Positions 8,972 through 17,558 of a DNA stretch of 64,000 bases are shown here, one piece after another. The stretch is from Mesobacillus maritimus (GTDB taxonomy: Bacteria; Bacillota; Bacilli; Bacillales; Cytobacillaceae). A program made the translations under genes and the position numbers. Position 1 is the first letter of the stretch; each line of letters starts with the position of its first letter. A model generated the notes under the pieces. That model had not been told where the DNA came from and searched no databases. It saw only the letters and a program-made list of their open reading frames with translations. Where the stretch lies: positions 124,001 to 188,000 of the forward strand of contig NZ_JAMBNR010000004.1 of NCBI RefSeq assembly GCF_023715205.1, read 5' to 3'.

Positions 8972-9079
8972 CTAGATAAATGGCATGCTTTATTATTAAC
9001 CCCATAATATTGGATTGTAGTTGCATTTTAATGCTTTAAAAGTTGGGGAAGGTGTTAGGTATAGGAGGAAGATAATGGC

Positions 9080-9433
9080 ATGGACGGTAAGAAGTTAAAA
9101 AGTCTTCGTAGGAGCAAAGGCTACACCCTGGATACACTAAGTGATCAAACCGGCATATCAAAATCCTACTTAAGTTTGATTGAACGGGATATTCAGAGTA
9201 ATCCTAGTTTAGATATATTATACAAGTTAGCCAAAACTTTAGGGACAGAAGTAGAGGAACTTATAAAGTCTGAAAGGGAAGAACAGACGATTCAGTATGA
9301 GCAATCTTCTCCTTCAATAAACAGTACAATTAAGATAGAGATTGAACTTCCATTAGAGGCAATCACTTTCCAAAAGCTAGAACAGATTCAGCAATTGATC
9401 GAAATTATAAAAGAGTTAAAACTAGAAGAATAA
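9080..9433 (+). CDS. XRE-family (SinR-like) transcriptional regulator without SinI-binding tail
   Basis: A 117-residue DNA-binding protein. Residues 5-60 form a helix-turn-helix very like SinR: LSDQTGISKSYLSLIER then NPSLDILYKLAKTLG. Unlike the two SinR-type proteins at 40407 and 41498 it lacks the WxxLxxEAxxSGxxKExF dimerisation region. It ends instead in a predicted amphipathic coil (FQKLEQIQQLIEIIKELKLEE). It should therefore recognise similar operators but escape SinI-type antagonism. It sits just after the exopolysaccharide operon, 108 bp from ydaJ, in the same direction. AGGAGG precedes the ATG by 11 bp. Confidence 0.8.
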   Translation: MDGKKLKSLRRSKGYTLDTLSDQTGISKSYLSLIERDIQSNPSLDILYKLAKTLGTEVEELIKSEREEQTIQYEQSSPSINSTIKIEIELPLEAITFQKLEQIQQLIEIIKELKLEE

Positions 9434-9493
9434 GATTATAGTTCACTGTATAAAATATCTTACAAGAATGGATATTTATTTTTCTGTCATATT

Positions 9494-9509
9494 GTTCTTA
9501 ATAAAGAAA
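9494..9509. promoter_or_regulatory. SinR-type operator before the DUF5658 gene
   Basis: GTTCTTAATAAAGAAA matches the palindrome at 40836 except for the last base. It ends about 20 bp before the start codon of the membrane protein gene at 9530, overlapping the expected leader region. Confidence 0.62.
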
Positions 9510-9529
9510 ATGCAGATAAAGGAGGTTCA

Positions 9530-9826
9530 ATGGTCGCATTATTTCATTATCTTTCGCTTCTTAATCTTGTTGACGCCGTGGTTACTTATTACGGGCTTCA
9601 GAATGCATTCATTACCGAGCTAAACCCGATGATGGATAGGTTATACCAAATTCATCCCGTTTTATTCATGGCAATCAAAATTTCACTGTCTGTATTTTTG
9701 TATCTATTTATAGTTTTTAGAAGGGTCCCGACATCCCGAATGATAAAGGGGATGACAACCCTTGCATCGGGATTTTATACCATTGTATTTGCCCTTCACT
9801 GTTGGTGGCTGTTTCTAACTATATAA
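9530..9826 (+). CDS. DUF5658-type small membrane protein
   Basis: A 98-residue protein with three hydrophobic segments (about 5-22, 44-62, 75-97). The pattern LLNLVDAVVTYYGL ... ELNPMM is typical of the DUF5658 family, whose function is unknown. The GGAGG site lies 4-8 bases before ATG. A SinR-type operator sits directly upstream, so it is probably co-regulated with biofilm genes; that is the only hint to its role. Confidence 0.75.
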   Translation: MVALFHYLSLLNLVDAVVTYYGLQNAFITELNPMMDRLYQIHPVLFMAIKISLSVFLYLFIVFRRVPTSRMIKGMTTLASGFYTIVFALHCWWLFLTI

Positions 9827-10071
9827 TAGAAGAAACGGCTACTATTTTTTATGTAAACCTTCACCTTCTTCTACAAATCAGGACTTTTTCCTTATTTACA
9901 TGGTATTAAGTAAATTATGGTGATTTCGGTATACATCTATCCAAACGGTTTTAGTTATAATAAACTATAAGGGTTAAGACCTACTATAAACTTTGAGAAT
10001 TTACTATTATACTGATATATTTTAAGTCTTAAACGTTTATTATTACTACAGCCAAAGGAGATCCTGGAAGT
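9827..10071. other. intergenic leader of the sensor kinase gene
   Basis: AT-rich, with no open frame or clear hairpin. A plausible promoter lies in the stretch ending near 10020, but no element can be assigned with confidence. Confidence 0.3.
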
Positions 10072-11298
10072 ATGAATGTAAGTACCAGGGAAGAAGTTTT
10101 AAAAATAGAGGAAGTTAAAGCACTAAAACTGTTTATATTTTTATTTTATTTTGTATTTATTGGCTTTGATAGTTTTTATTATTTTATCTACCCATATTTT
10201 AGTAGTGGTCAGGTAGGGTTGCCTGAAAAAGGCTTAGGAATATTAATGTACATCCTCCTAGTAATGCTTTTACCTATTGCTTTAGTAATGATAAAAAAAG
10301 GGAACCCATTTTTTATAAAATATCTCTTTTTCATTACTTTTATATTGATTGAATTCATAAATAATATACTTATCTATTGGGATAATGATGAGGTTTTTTC
10401 TAGTGGTAATTTGGTGGAAATTGTGTTTGTGTTATTTGCTCCCATATTTGTGAATAAGCGATTTTATTGGGTTGTTTGCATTACGATTTTTGTAAAATAC
10501 GTTGCTTATGGTGTTCTGTTTAATAGCATGAGTGTAATAATACCGGTTGTATTAATCTCTTTCTTTGCTATTTTTGGCTACATCTTACTTTCTCGGTTTA
10601 TTTCCTATATAAACGGGATGATTTGTGCGTACGAACATTCTAAGCAAAAAGAAAAACTTGCTGCTGTCGGACAAATTGCAACCTCGATTGCTCATGAAAT
10701 TAAAAATCCTTTGTCATCTCTAAAAGGCTTTACTCAACTTCAGTTTGAAAAAGATAAGTCTGAGGAGAGTTTCTATCCAATCATGTTAAATGAGATTGAC
10801 CGAATTAATCTTATTGTCTCGGATCTCCTCGTTCTAGGGAAACCGAATGGATCGGTAAAAACAAGTGTGAGTATTGCAGAAATGATCAATTACGTTGTTT
10901 CGATTATTGAACCACAAGCATCAAGGCAACTTATCAAGATACAGACTGAAATGAAGGAGCCCTTGCCAAATATTTATTGTGATGAGAACCAATTCAAACA
11001 GGTACTGCTAAATCTTCTGAAAAACTCGGTAGAATCGATGCCAGACGGTGGGACAATCTCTGTTAATGCTCAATTTGAAGATAATCATTTTGTCATCAGT
11101 GTTGAGGATGAAGGCGAAGGGATTCCTGAAGAACAGATTGTAAAACTTGGTGAACCTTTTTATACAACCAAGCCAAATGGAACAGGTCTTGGCTTAATGG
11201 TGACTAAGAAGATCATTGAGGAACATGATGGGAAATTAGAAATAGTTAGTAGCCCGAATAAGGGCACAAAGATTGATATTATCTTACCAAAGCAATAG
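10072..11298 (+). CDS. membrane sensor histidine kinase (sporulation-kinase type)
   Basis: A 408-residue protein. Residues 15-190 contain about six membrane helices. The His-phosphoacceptor box AHEIKNPLSSLKGF follows near 205, then the ATPase domain with N box LLNLLKNSVESMPDGG, G1 box DEGEGIPEEQ and G2 box GTGLGLMV. The kinase half resembles KinB/KinD/KinE, which feed Spo0F in the sporulation phosphorelay. No response regulator lies next to it, which fits an orphan phosphorelay kinase. The membrane domain is homologous to that of the HD-GYP protein encoded next. Ribosome site AAAGGAG precedes ATG. Confidence 0.9.
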   Translation: MNVSTREEVLKIEEVKALKLFIFLFYFVFIGFDSFYYFIYPYFSSGQVGLPEKGLGILMYILLVMLLPIALVMIKKGNPFFIKYLFFITFILIEFINNILIYWDNDEVFSSGNLVEIVFVLFAPIFVNKRFYWVVCITIFVKYVAYGVLFNSMSVIIPVVLISFFAIFGYILLSRFISYINGMICAYEHSKQKEKLAAVGQIATSIAHEIKNPLSSLKGFTQLQFEKDKSEESFYPIMLNEIDRINLIVSDLLVLGKPNGSVKTSVSIAEMINYVVSIIEPQASRQLIKIQTEMKEPLPNIYCDENQFKQVLLNLLKNSVESMPDGGTISVNAQFEDNHFVISVEDEGEGIPEEQIVKLGEPFYTTKPNGTGLGLMVTKKIIEEHDGKLEIVSSPNKGTKIDIILPKQ

Positions 11299-11461
11299 AA
11301 ATTCGATAAATCTTTAAAAATATATACCTATTGGTCTATTTTTGATATAGTACTTTTGGTTTATAATAGAGATATGTCGATTTATGGCGATTTTGATTCA
11401 GGATAATTTACTTATTTTCATAGTAAGTAATGATAAATTTATTGGTATTGGGGTATTAAAA

Positions 11462-12646
11462 ATGCAAAAAGGTTTTCTAAACCCGAGCTTAATGCATGAA
11501 GAGCAACGCGCGTTAAAGTGGTTTCTTATAATGTTTTATCTCATCTCGGTTGTTTATGATTTGTTTTACTATGTTATTTTTAAAAAATACGTATATAATC
11601 TTGAACCCGGTTTACCAGGTTTTGGCTATGTATATTACGTTCTCCTTTTTGCATTACTGCCTTTATTGTATTTATTAAGTAAAAAGGGGAAAGTCACTTC
11701 CATAAAGTATATATTTATATTTTTATTTCTATTACTTTCAACGATTAACGATGCCGTTTACTATTTAGGAAAAAATCTTTCTGATACTCAAATTGGTACT
11801 GGTAATGTTGTTGAGGTATTTGTAATTCTATTTACTCCAATGTTTGTAAATAGAAGGTTCTTTCACTTCGTATTTTTAGGAATGGTACTAAAGTACTTAG
11901 TTATATGGGGATTATTGCAGTCAAATACTGTGTTACTTCCTCTTATCTTGTATTTATTTGTATCTGGGATTGCATATGTATTATTAAAAAGATTCCAGTC
12001 CTATTTACAAGCTTTTAAAACATCCTATGATGAGCAGTTAAGAGGTATTGTGAAAGGTGTTATTGCAACGATTGAACTGAAAGATCCATATACACGGGGA
12101 CATAGCGAAAGAGTTGCTCAATATGCTCGTTCATTAGCGGTTGCCACAGGTAATTATAATGAAGATGAGCTAAACTCTTTCCATTACGCTTGTTTATTAC
12201 ATGACATTGGGAAAGTAAATATCCCTGACCAAATCTTAATGAAGCCAGGACGGCTTACGTCCGAAGAGTTTGAAGTTATAAAGACCCACCCTGTGGTAGG
12301 AGTGGAAGCAGTTAAGAAGGTACAAGGGCTCGACCAAAGCCTTGATGTTATTAAGTCCCATCATGAAAGGTGGGATGGAAAGGGCTATCCCGATCAGTTA
12401 AAAGAAGAAGAAATTTCGCAATTGGCTCGTATAGTCTCTATTGCGGATGCATTTGATGCAATGACTTCTTCACGTTCTTATCGATCCGCTCTTCCGGTGG
12501 ATGAGGCATATAAAAGAATAATAGAAGGCAAGGGAACGCAGTTTGATCCTAGTTTGGTTGAACTTTTTCAAAAGGTTTATCCGCAGTGGGTGAAGTTTCA
12601 CGAGGAGTATGATTGGTCTATGAATCTCTCGTATCAAAACGAATAA
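11462..12646 (+). CDS. membrane-anchored HD-GYP domain protein (predicted c-di-GMP phosphodiesterase)
   Basis: About 394 residues. The first ~185 form a six-helix membrane domain that aligns with that of the upstream kinase (for example LPGFGYVYYVLLFALLP against LPEKGLGILMYILLVMLLP). The C-terminal half is an HD-GYP domain: GHSERVAQYA, LLHDIGKVNIPD, SHHERWDGKGYPDQL, IADAFDAMTSSRSYR and GTQFDP. All metal ligands and the GYP signature look intact. It should hydrolyse c-di-GMP to pGpG or GMP in response to the membrane sensor. An earlier in-frame ATG at 11384 exists, but 11462 follows GGGGT and aligns exactly with the start of the kinase paralogue. The 22-residue peptide gene follows after 25 bp. 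Confidence 0.9.
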   Translation: MQKGFLNPSLMHEEQRALKWFLIMFYLISVVYDLFYYVIFKKYVYNLEPGLPGFGYVYYVLLFALLPLLYLLSKKGKVTSIKYIFIFLFLLLSTINDAVYYLGKNLSDTQIGTGNVVEVFVILFTPMFVNRRFFHFVFLGMVLKYLVIWGLLQSNTVLLPLILYLFVSGIAYVLLKRFQSYLQAFKTSYDEQLRGIVKGVIATIELKDPYTRGHSERVAQYARSLAVATGNYNEDELNSFHYACLLHDIGKVNIPDQILMKPGRLTSEEFEVIKTHPVVGVEAVKKVQGLDQSLDVIKSHHERWDGKGYPDQLKEEEISQLARIVSIADAFDAMTSSRSYRSALPVDEAYKRIIEGKGTQFDPSLVELFQKVYPQWVKFHEEYDWSMNLSYQNE

Positions 12647-12671
12647 GGGGTATTTGAGAGGAGGTGAAGGC

Positions 12672-12740
12672 ATGAAAATCCGCAAACTGAAAAAAATTAA
12701 AACAACTTGTTGGTGGTGTGCCCTTTTTCCTAAATATTAA
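12672..12740 (+). CDS. 22-residue Cys-Trp-Trp-Cys peptide, putative pheromone or RiPP precursor
   Basis: A tiny gene with an excellent ribosome site (GAGGAGGTGAAGGC before ATG) placed 25 bp after the HD-GYP stop and 61 bp before the PqqD-M50 protease gene. The first 10 residues are rich in Lys/Arg (KIRKLKKIK), followed by TTCWWCALFPKY. The pair of Cys around two Trp is the sort of core that is cross-linked or cyclised in ribosomally made peptides. I do not recognise a named family. Translation is supported only by the ribosome site, the tight spacing and the neighbouring peptide-processing protease. It could also be a short regulatory leader peptide. Confidence 0.6.
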   Translation: MKIRKLKKIKTTCWWCALFPKY

Positions 12741-12801
12741 TATTGGGTAGGGATGTTGATTGGTTTTGATGTCCCAACACTAATTCAGTATGGGGGTTAA
12801 T

Positions 12802-13995
12802 ATGCTTGTAACCAAACAGTCAAAGCTTAGTCTCTATCCCTTGAAGGTAAGGAAAGATAAGAAAAACTTTATAGTTGAAGATATACTATCGGGTGAATTC
12901 TATGAGATGCCTGCAATTTGTATTGATGCGATTGATTTGATTAATGATGATAAACAATTAGATTTTATAGAGGAAGTCCTTCAGGATAAGTATCCAAATG
13001 AAAAGGTAGACATTTCCAGTTTTGTAGAGGATCTCCTTGAATTGGGACTTGTGAAGGAACTTGATGGAGAAACAATTCCTAGAAATAGAATTGAAAAAAA
13101 TACAAATGGCCTCAATTGGGTTTCACCAAGTGTAGGCCGTTTCTTTTTTAATCGTTATTCCTTATCTTTTTATCGGCTCATAATGGTGGTCATTTTTATT
13201 CTTCTTATGCTCAATCCTGAACTTTTTCCTCTGTATCATGATGTATTCGTTTTTGATTTGATGATTTATAACATTCTTGCTTTCCTTGGCTTATCCTTTA
13301 TTCTAGTGATTATTCATGAATTTGGCCACGTCCTTGCCGTAAGGGCGGAAGGGTTACCGACTAAGATTGAGATAGGCCACCGGTTGTTTTTTGTTGTTTT
13401 AGAAACCGATATGTCGCGTGTCTGGTCATTGCCGCCTCAAAGGAGATACCACCTTTATTTAGCTGGAATGTTTTTTGATATAGTCATATTATTTTTGTCT
13501 TTTGTTGTTCAACTTTTTTTGATTAATCAGCCTCTTATTATTGGATTAGCAAAAATGGTCGCTCTTAGCACATTTATAAGAATCGTTTACCAATTTTGTG
13601 TCTATATAAAAACAGATTTCTACTATGTTCTTGAAAATTGGTCTGGTAGCTATAATCTAATGGAAAATGCTCAATTTTATTTAAAGCGTTGGTTTCCTTT
13701 CTTACCGTTAGATGATAAGAACGAGACCTTCGACGGAGAAGAGAAATTGGTCCGTCCTTATGCCATCTTTTACTTAATCGGAGTGGCCCTAACGATCGGA
13801 ATAACTGTCTTTTATAATGTCCCATTAATTATTCACGCTGCAATTCTAGTTTCTCCAGGTTTTCTAGAACCAGTGACTAGCATTCATTTTTGGGACGCTA
13901 CTGTCTTTTTTCTTCAATTTCTCCTAATGATCGGATTACTAGCATATTCTTGGACAAAAAAATATCGCAAAAAGCACAAAAGACAGCCTGCATAA
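12802..13995 (+). CDS. PqqD-like domain fused to M50 (site-2 type) membrane metalloprotease
   Basis: A 397-residue protein. The first ~85 residues (LYPLKVRKDKKNFIVED, then FVEDLLELGLV) look like a PqqD/RiPP-recognition winged helix as found at the front of peptide zinc metalloproteases such as YydH relatives. The remainder has about eight membrane helices with the zinc site HEFGH (near residue 172) and a second-half Asp in AGMFFDIV. Such proteins process or export small modified peptides. The only candidate substrate nearby is the 22-residue Cys-Trp peptide encoded just upstream. ATG at 12802 follows GGGGGTT; an ATG at 12790 lies within that ribosome site. A terminator overlaps the stop codon. 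Confidence 0.82.
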   Translation: MLVTKQSKLSLYPLKVRKDKKNFIVEDILSGEFYEMPAICIDAIDLINDDKQLDFIEEVLQDKYPNEKVDISSFVEDLLELGLVKELDGETIPRNRIEKNTNGLNWVSPSVGRFFFNRYSLSFYRLIMVVIFILLMLNPELFPLYHDVFVFDLMIYNILAFLGLSFILVIIHEFGHVLAVRAEGLPTKIEIGHRLFFVVLETDMSRVWSLPPQRRYHLYLAGMFFDIVILFLSFVVQLFLINQPLIIGLAKMVALSTFIRIVYQFCVYIKTDFYYVLENWSGSYNLMENAQFYLKRWFPFLPLDDKNETFDGEEKLVRPYAIFYLIGVALTIGITVFYNVPLIIHAAILVSPGFLEPVTSIHFWDATVFFLQFLLMIGLLAYSWTKKYRKKHKRQPA

Positions 13996-14008
13996 GCTGT
14001 CTTTTTTT
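13978..14008 (+). terminator. intrinsic terminator of the peptide-protease unit
   Basis: AAAGACAGC/GCTGTCTTT with an 8-nt loop and a run of seven T, overlapping the stop codon. Confidence 0.9.
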
Positions 14009-14030
14009 ATGGCTTCCGGTCCTCTTTATG

Positions 14031-14077
14031 TTGGGAATTTACTGGATGGTGCCAGGCACCATCCAGTAAATTCCCAA
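14031..14077. repeat. 47-bp near-perfect palindrome with GGTGCCAGGCACC core
   Basis: Two 22-bp arms (TTGGGAATTTACTGGATGGT then GC) surround a CAG loop. The GGTGCC/GGCACC core is common in dispersed Bacillaceae palindromes, so this is probably a REP-like or tiny MITE element rather than a terminator. It has no T tract. Confidence 0.85.
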
Positions 14078-14167
14078 ATATCCTCGAGTTAGAGGATATT
14101 ACTGAGGTAGGAAGAATACATAAATAATAGATAGGTCTTATGTAAGATATAGAAATGGGGGAAGTGT

Positions 14168-15667
14168 ATGGTTGGGGAGTTATTGAAGAGTTTGGATGGG
14201 CTGGCGTTGGCTGAGTTGGTGCGCAAGAAAGAAGTGCAACCGAAGGAGTTGGTTGAGGCGGCGATTGAGCTGGCGGAGGCAGTGAACCCAGAAATCAATG
14301 CTGTTATTCATAAAAGGTATGACAAAGCACTGAAGGATGCTGAAAACCCGGGTTTAAAAGGTACGTTTGCTGGGGTACCGATGCTGTTGAAAGACATTAC
14401 TCAAGAAATTGAAGGGGAGCCGCTAACGTCTGGTTCTCGTGCTCTTCAAAACTACCGATCAGGTAAAGACTCAGAGTATGTAAGACGCTTAAGGAAGTTA
14501 GGGACCGTTTTTATCGGACAAACTAATGTCCCAGAGTTTGCTTTGATGGGCGTGACCGAACCTGAGCTTTATGGCCCGACCCGAAATCCGTGGAATACAG
14601 GACATACACCTGGAGGTTCAAGTGGTGGCTCTGCAGCGGCAGTAGCAGCGGGAATCGTACCGATCGCTGGGGCCAATGACGGGGGCGGCTCGATTCGTAT
14701 TCCAGCTGCGTATTGCGGATTATTTGGTTTAAAGCCAACGCGAGGAAGAGTACCCGTTGGTCCGAACCTTGGTCGACATTGGCAAGGTGCGTCGGTTGAC
14801 CATGTGCTGACACGAACGGTTCGTGATAGTGCCGCTGTATTGGACGAACTAGTTGGGGTTGAAAAAGGCGCCGCATTTTATACACCGGAGTTTAAGGGGT
14901 CTTATTTAGCTGAATCTAAGAACCCATTAAGTAAACCACAACGGATCGCTTATTCCGTTAAATCACCGCTTGGGACTGATGTTCATCCTGATTGTGTCGA
15001 AGCCGTCATGAACACCGTTTCTCTTTTAAAAGAAATGGGCTATCACGTTGAGGAAATGGATGCTCCGGTTGATGGCAAAAAAATTGCCAACAGCTATTTC
15101 ACTTTATATTTTGGGGAAGTGGCTGCATCCATCGCCAGTCTTGAAGAAGTTCTAGGCAGAAAGGCTGGATTCAACGATGTTGAACCAACAACTTGGGTTT
15201 TAAATTTACTAGGGAAAGCAACTTCTGCTGGTGAATTTGTATTAGCAATGAGGGAGTGGGACAAAGCGGCATATGCCATGGAAATCTTCCATGAGAAGTA
15301 TGATTTTTACCTGACGCCAACGACCGCATTTCCGCCAGCTAAAATAGGAGAGCTAGAACCAGGTTCCGCCGAAAAATGGTTAATGAAAATAGCTGGTAGA
15401 ACAAATGCTGGCTCGTTGCTGAAAAAAGCCGGCATTGTCGATCAAATTGCAGAGAAAAGTCTAATGAGAACCCCATTCACACAACTCGCTAATTTAACCG
15501 GACAGCCTGCGATGTCTGCGCCATTACACCTCACAAAAGATGGATTACCAAGTGGAGTGCAATTTGTCGCAGCACGAGGGCGTGAGGATATGCTGTTCCG
15601 ATTAGCAGGTCAACTAGAGCAAAGTAGTCTCTGGATTGATTTGAAACGAAGTCCGTATTTGGCCTAA
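14168..15667 (+). CDS. amidase (amidase signature family)
   Basis: A 499-residue hydrolase of the GatA-like amidase signature family. The Ser-cisSer-Lys site is visible: VPMLLKDI (Lys near 78), then the Gly/Ser-rich signature GGSSGGSAAAVAAGIVP with GGGSIRIPAAYCGLFGLKP (nucleophile Ser near 177). No GatB/GatC genes are adjacent and the length suits a stand-alone amidase. The substrate is unknown. ATG follows GGGGGAAG. A second amidase of the same family lies at 17559, beyond the helicase; the two are clearly different sequences. Confidence 0.88.
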   Translation: MVGELLKSLDGLALAELVRKKEVQPKELVEAAIELAEAVNPEINAVIHKRYDKALKDAENPGLKGTFAGVPMLLKDITQEIEGEPLTSGSRALQNYRSGKDSEYVRRLRKLGTVFIGQTNVPEFALMGVTEPELYGPTRNPWNTGHTPGGSSGGSAAAVAAGIVPIAGANDGGGSIRIPAAYCGLFGLKPTRGRVPVGPNLGRHWQGASVDHVLTRTVRDSAAVLDELVGVEKGAAFYTPEFKGSYLAESKNPLSKPQRIAYSVKSPLGTDVHPDCVEAVMNTVSLLKEMGYHVEEMDAPVDGKKIANSYFTLYFGEVAASIASLEEVLGRKAGFNDVEPTTWVLNLLGKATSAGEFVLAMREWDKAAYAMEIFHEKYDFYLTPTTAFPPAKIGELEPGSAEKWLMKIAGRTNAGSLLKKAGIVDQIAEKSLMRTPFTQLANLTGQPAMSAPLHLTKDGLPSGVQFVAARGREDMLFRLAGQLEQSSLWIDLKRSPYLA

Positions 15668-15732
15668 CTGAAAGGGTGGGCAGAATACTAACATAAAAAT
15701 GGCAACTTGAATTTTGTAAATAAACTTTGAAA

Positions 15733-16100
15733 AGTGAAAATAGCCGACTCATTTTGGTTAATAGAACATGAAAAGTGAAAAAAGCCGACTCATTTTGGTT
15801 AATAGAACTTGAATAATGAAAATAGACCACTCATTTTGGTTAATAGAACATGAAAAGTGAAAAAAGCCGACTCATTTTGGTTAATAGAACTTGAATAATG
15901 AAAATAGACCACTCATTTTGGTTAATAGAACTTGAAAAGTGAAAAAAGCCGACTCATTTTGGTTAATAGAACTTAAAAAGTGAAAATAGCCGACCCACTA
16001 CGGTTAATAGAACTTGAAAAATGAAAATAGCAAACCTACTTTCGTTCATAGAATTTTAAAAGTGAAAATAAACAGTACATTTCCGGTAATAGAAAACGGA
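15733..16100. repeat. 41-bp tandem repeat array, about nine copies
   Basis: The unit reads roughly GAAAATAGCCGACTCATTTT then GGTTAATAGAACTTGAAAAGT. The GCCGACTC or GACCACTC element recurs at 15743, 15784, 15825, 15866, 15907, 15948 and 15989, exactly 41 bp apart, then decays around 16030 and 16071. Two sub-variants alternate (AGCCGACTC/AGACCACTC). No open frame runs through the array in a convincing way. It fills the gap between the amidase and the helicase. Confidence 0.95.
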
Positions 16101-16279
16101 CTTCCGTTAATACAGCACCAAAAATGAAAATAGACCTGCACACCGAGCTGACAATATTCAGAGCAAACACCAGTTATTCTTTTTTTATGTCTCTAAAATT
16201 CAGGGAATACTGGACTTGAAAGCTATTTATACGCTAGTATTCAATACAGGATGTAGAAAGTGTTTTAAAGGAGACGCAA

Positions 16280-17422
16280 ATGACCGAAAATCAAAATCTT
16301 ATTTCAGAATTAAAACCATTTATACAAGAAGCTTGGAGCAAGGCGGAGTTTTCAACTTTAACTGATGTTCAAGCACAAACAATTCCACTCATTGTAGCTG
16401 GGCATGACGTGATCGCAGAATCCCCGACCGGGACAGGGAAGACGCTCGCGTATTTGCTGCCGGTTTTAAATAAAATCAATCCTGAGAAACGAAATACGCA
16501 AGCTGTGATTCTTGCTTCCTCTCAGGAACTTGTGATGCAGATTCTATCTGAAGTGCAAAAATGGGGAACAGGAAGTGGCATTACTTCTACCTCGATTATT
16601 GGTGGCGCGAATCCAAAGCGTCAGTTGGAAAAGTTAAAGAAAAGCCCGAACCTAATTGTCGGTACGCCGGGCCGAGTAATGGAGTTAATTAAACAAAAGA
16701 AAATTAAAATGCATGAAGTCAAAACGATTGTGCTCGATGAAGGAGATCAACTTTTAACAGCTGAACATCGAAATACGATTGAAGCGATTGTTAAATCAAC
16801 ACTGGCTGATACTCGTCAAGTGTTGTTATTCTCAGCGACTCTACCGAATCATTCGGAGAAGGAAGCAAGAAATTTAACGAAAGATCCTGAAGTCATTAAA
16901 ATCAAACAAGATAGCACGATTGCGTCTGGGAAAGTAGAACATATTTATTTTATCAGTGAGCAACGTGACAAAATCAAAATTTTAGAGAAGCTTTCACGCT
17001 TGGATATGTTTAAGGGTCTTGTTTTTATGAAAGATATCGGGAATTTACAAGTGGCGACTGAAAAGCTGAATTTTAAAGACATCCCAGCAATGATGCTTCA
17101 TAGTGAGCTCACGAAACAACAGCGTCAAGCAAACTTGAAGCAGTTCCGTGAAGGGAAAAACGAAATGCTAATTGTCACGGATATTGCGGCTCGTGGTCTT
17201 GATATTAAGGGCGTTACGCACGTGGTTCATTATGATTTTCCGCGTGACCCTGAACAGTATATTCACCGTTCAGGTCGTACAGGTCGGTTTGGTGCCGAGG
17301 GAACGGTTATCAGTATTGTGAATGAGCGCGAAGAGCGGGATTTAAAGAAATTCTGTAAAGAGCTAGGTGTCACTCCACAGTTGAAAGAGTTTTACAGTGG
17401 TAAAATTGTTGACCCGAGATGA
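16280..17422 (+). CDS. yfmL: DEAD-box-type RNA helicase YfmL
   Basis: ATP-dependent RNA helicase of 380 residues, essentially a bare two-domain core as in B. subtilis YfmL, a cold- and ribosome-assembly-linked helicase. Motifs: I AESPTGTGKT, Ib TPGRV, II DEGD (in place of DEAD), III SAT, V TDIAARGLDI, VI HRSGRTGRFG. The unusual DEGD is paralleled by DETD in B. subtilis YfmL. Phrases such as IIGGANPKRQLEKLKK and KMHEVKTIVLDE match that protein closely. AAAGGAG precedes ATG; an intrinsic terminator follows. Confidence 0.92.
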   Translation: MTENQNLISELKPFIQEAWSKAEFSTLTDVQAQTIPLIVAGHDVIAESPTGTGKTLAYLLPVLNKINPEKRNTQAVILASSQELVMQILSEVQKWGTGSGITSTSIIGGANPKRQLEKLKKSPNLIVGTPGRVMELIKQKKIKMHEVKTIVLDEGDQLLTAEHRNTIEAIVKSTLADTRQVLLFSATLPNHSEKEARNLTKDPEVIKIKQDSTIASGKVEHIYFISEQRDKIKILEKLSRLDMFKGLVFMKDIGNLQVATEKLNFKDIPAMMLHSELTKQQRQANLKQFREGKNEMLIVTDIAARGLDIKGVTHVVHYDFPRDPEQYIHRSGRTGRFGAEGTVISIVNEREERDLKKFCKELGVTPQLKEFYSGKIVDPR

Positions 17423-17432
17423 TAGGAGAGAG

Positions 17433-17462
17433 AAGCTATGGTATTGTGCCATAGCTTTTTTA
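17433..17462 (+). terminator. intrinsic terminator of yfmL
   Basis: AAGCTATGG/CCATAGCTT with a 7-nt loop and TTTT, just after the stop codon. Confidence 0.9.
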
Positions 17463-17558
17463 GGCTTTCAAGTTGATCAAATGTCCCCACATTAAAGGGT
17501 TTTGCTTGGTATAAAAAGAATTAATACTAGAGTACTTCTTTAGAAAGGAATAACAATC

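Noticed and set aside
11384-11461. Longer start for the HD-GYP gene
   Set aside because: The extra 26 residues have no counterpart in the paralogous kinase and the Met at 11462 has a better ribosome site.
15733-16100. CRISPR array
   Set aside because: Repeats are directly contiguous with no unique spacers, and no cas genes are nearby.
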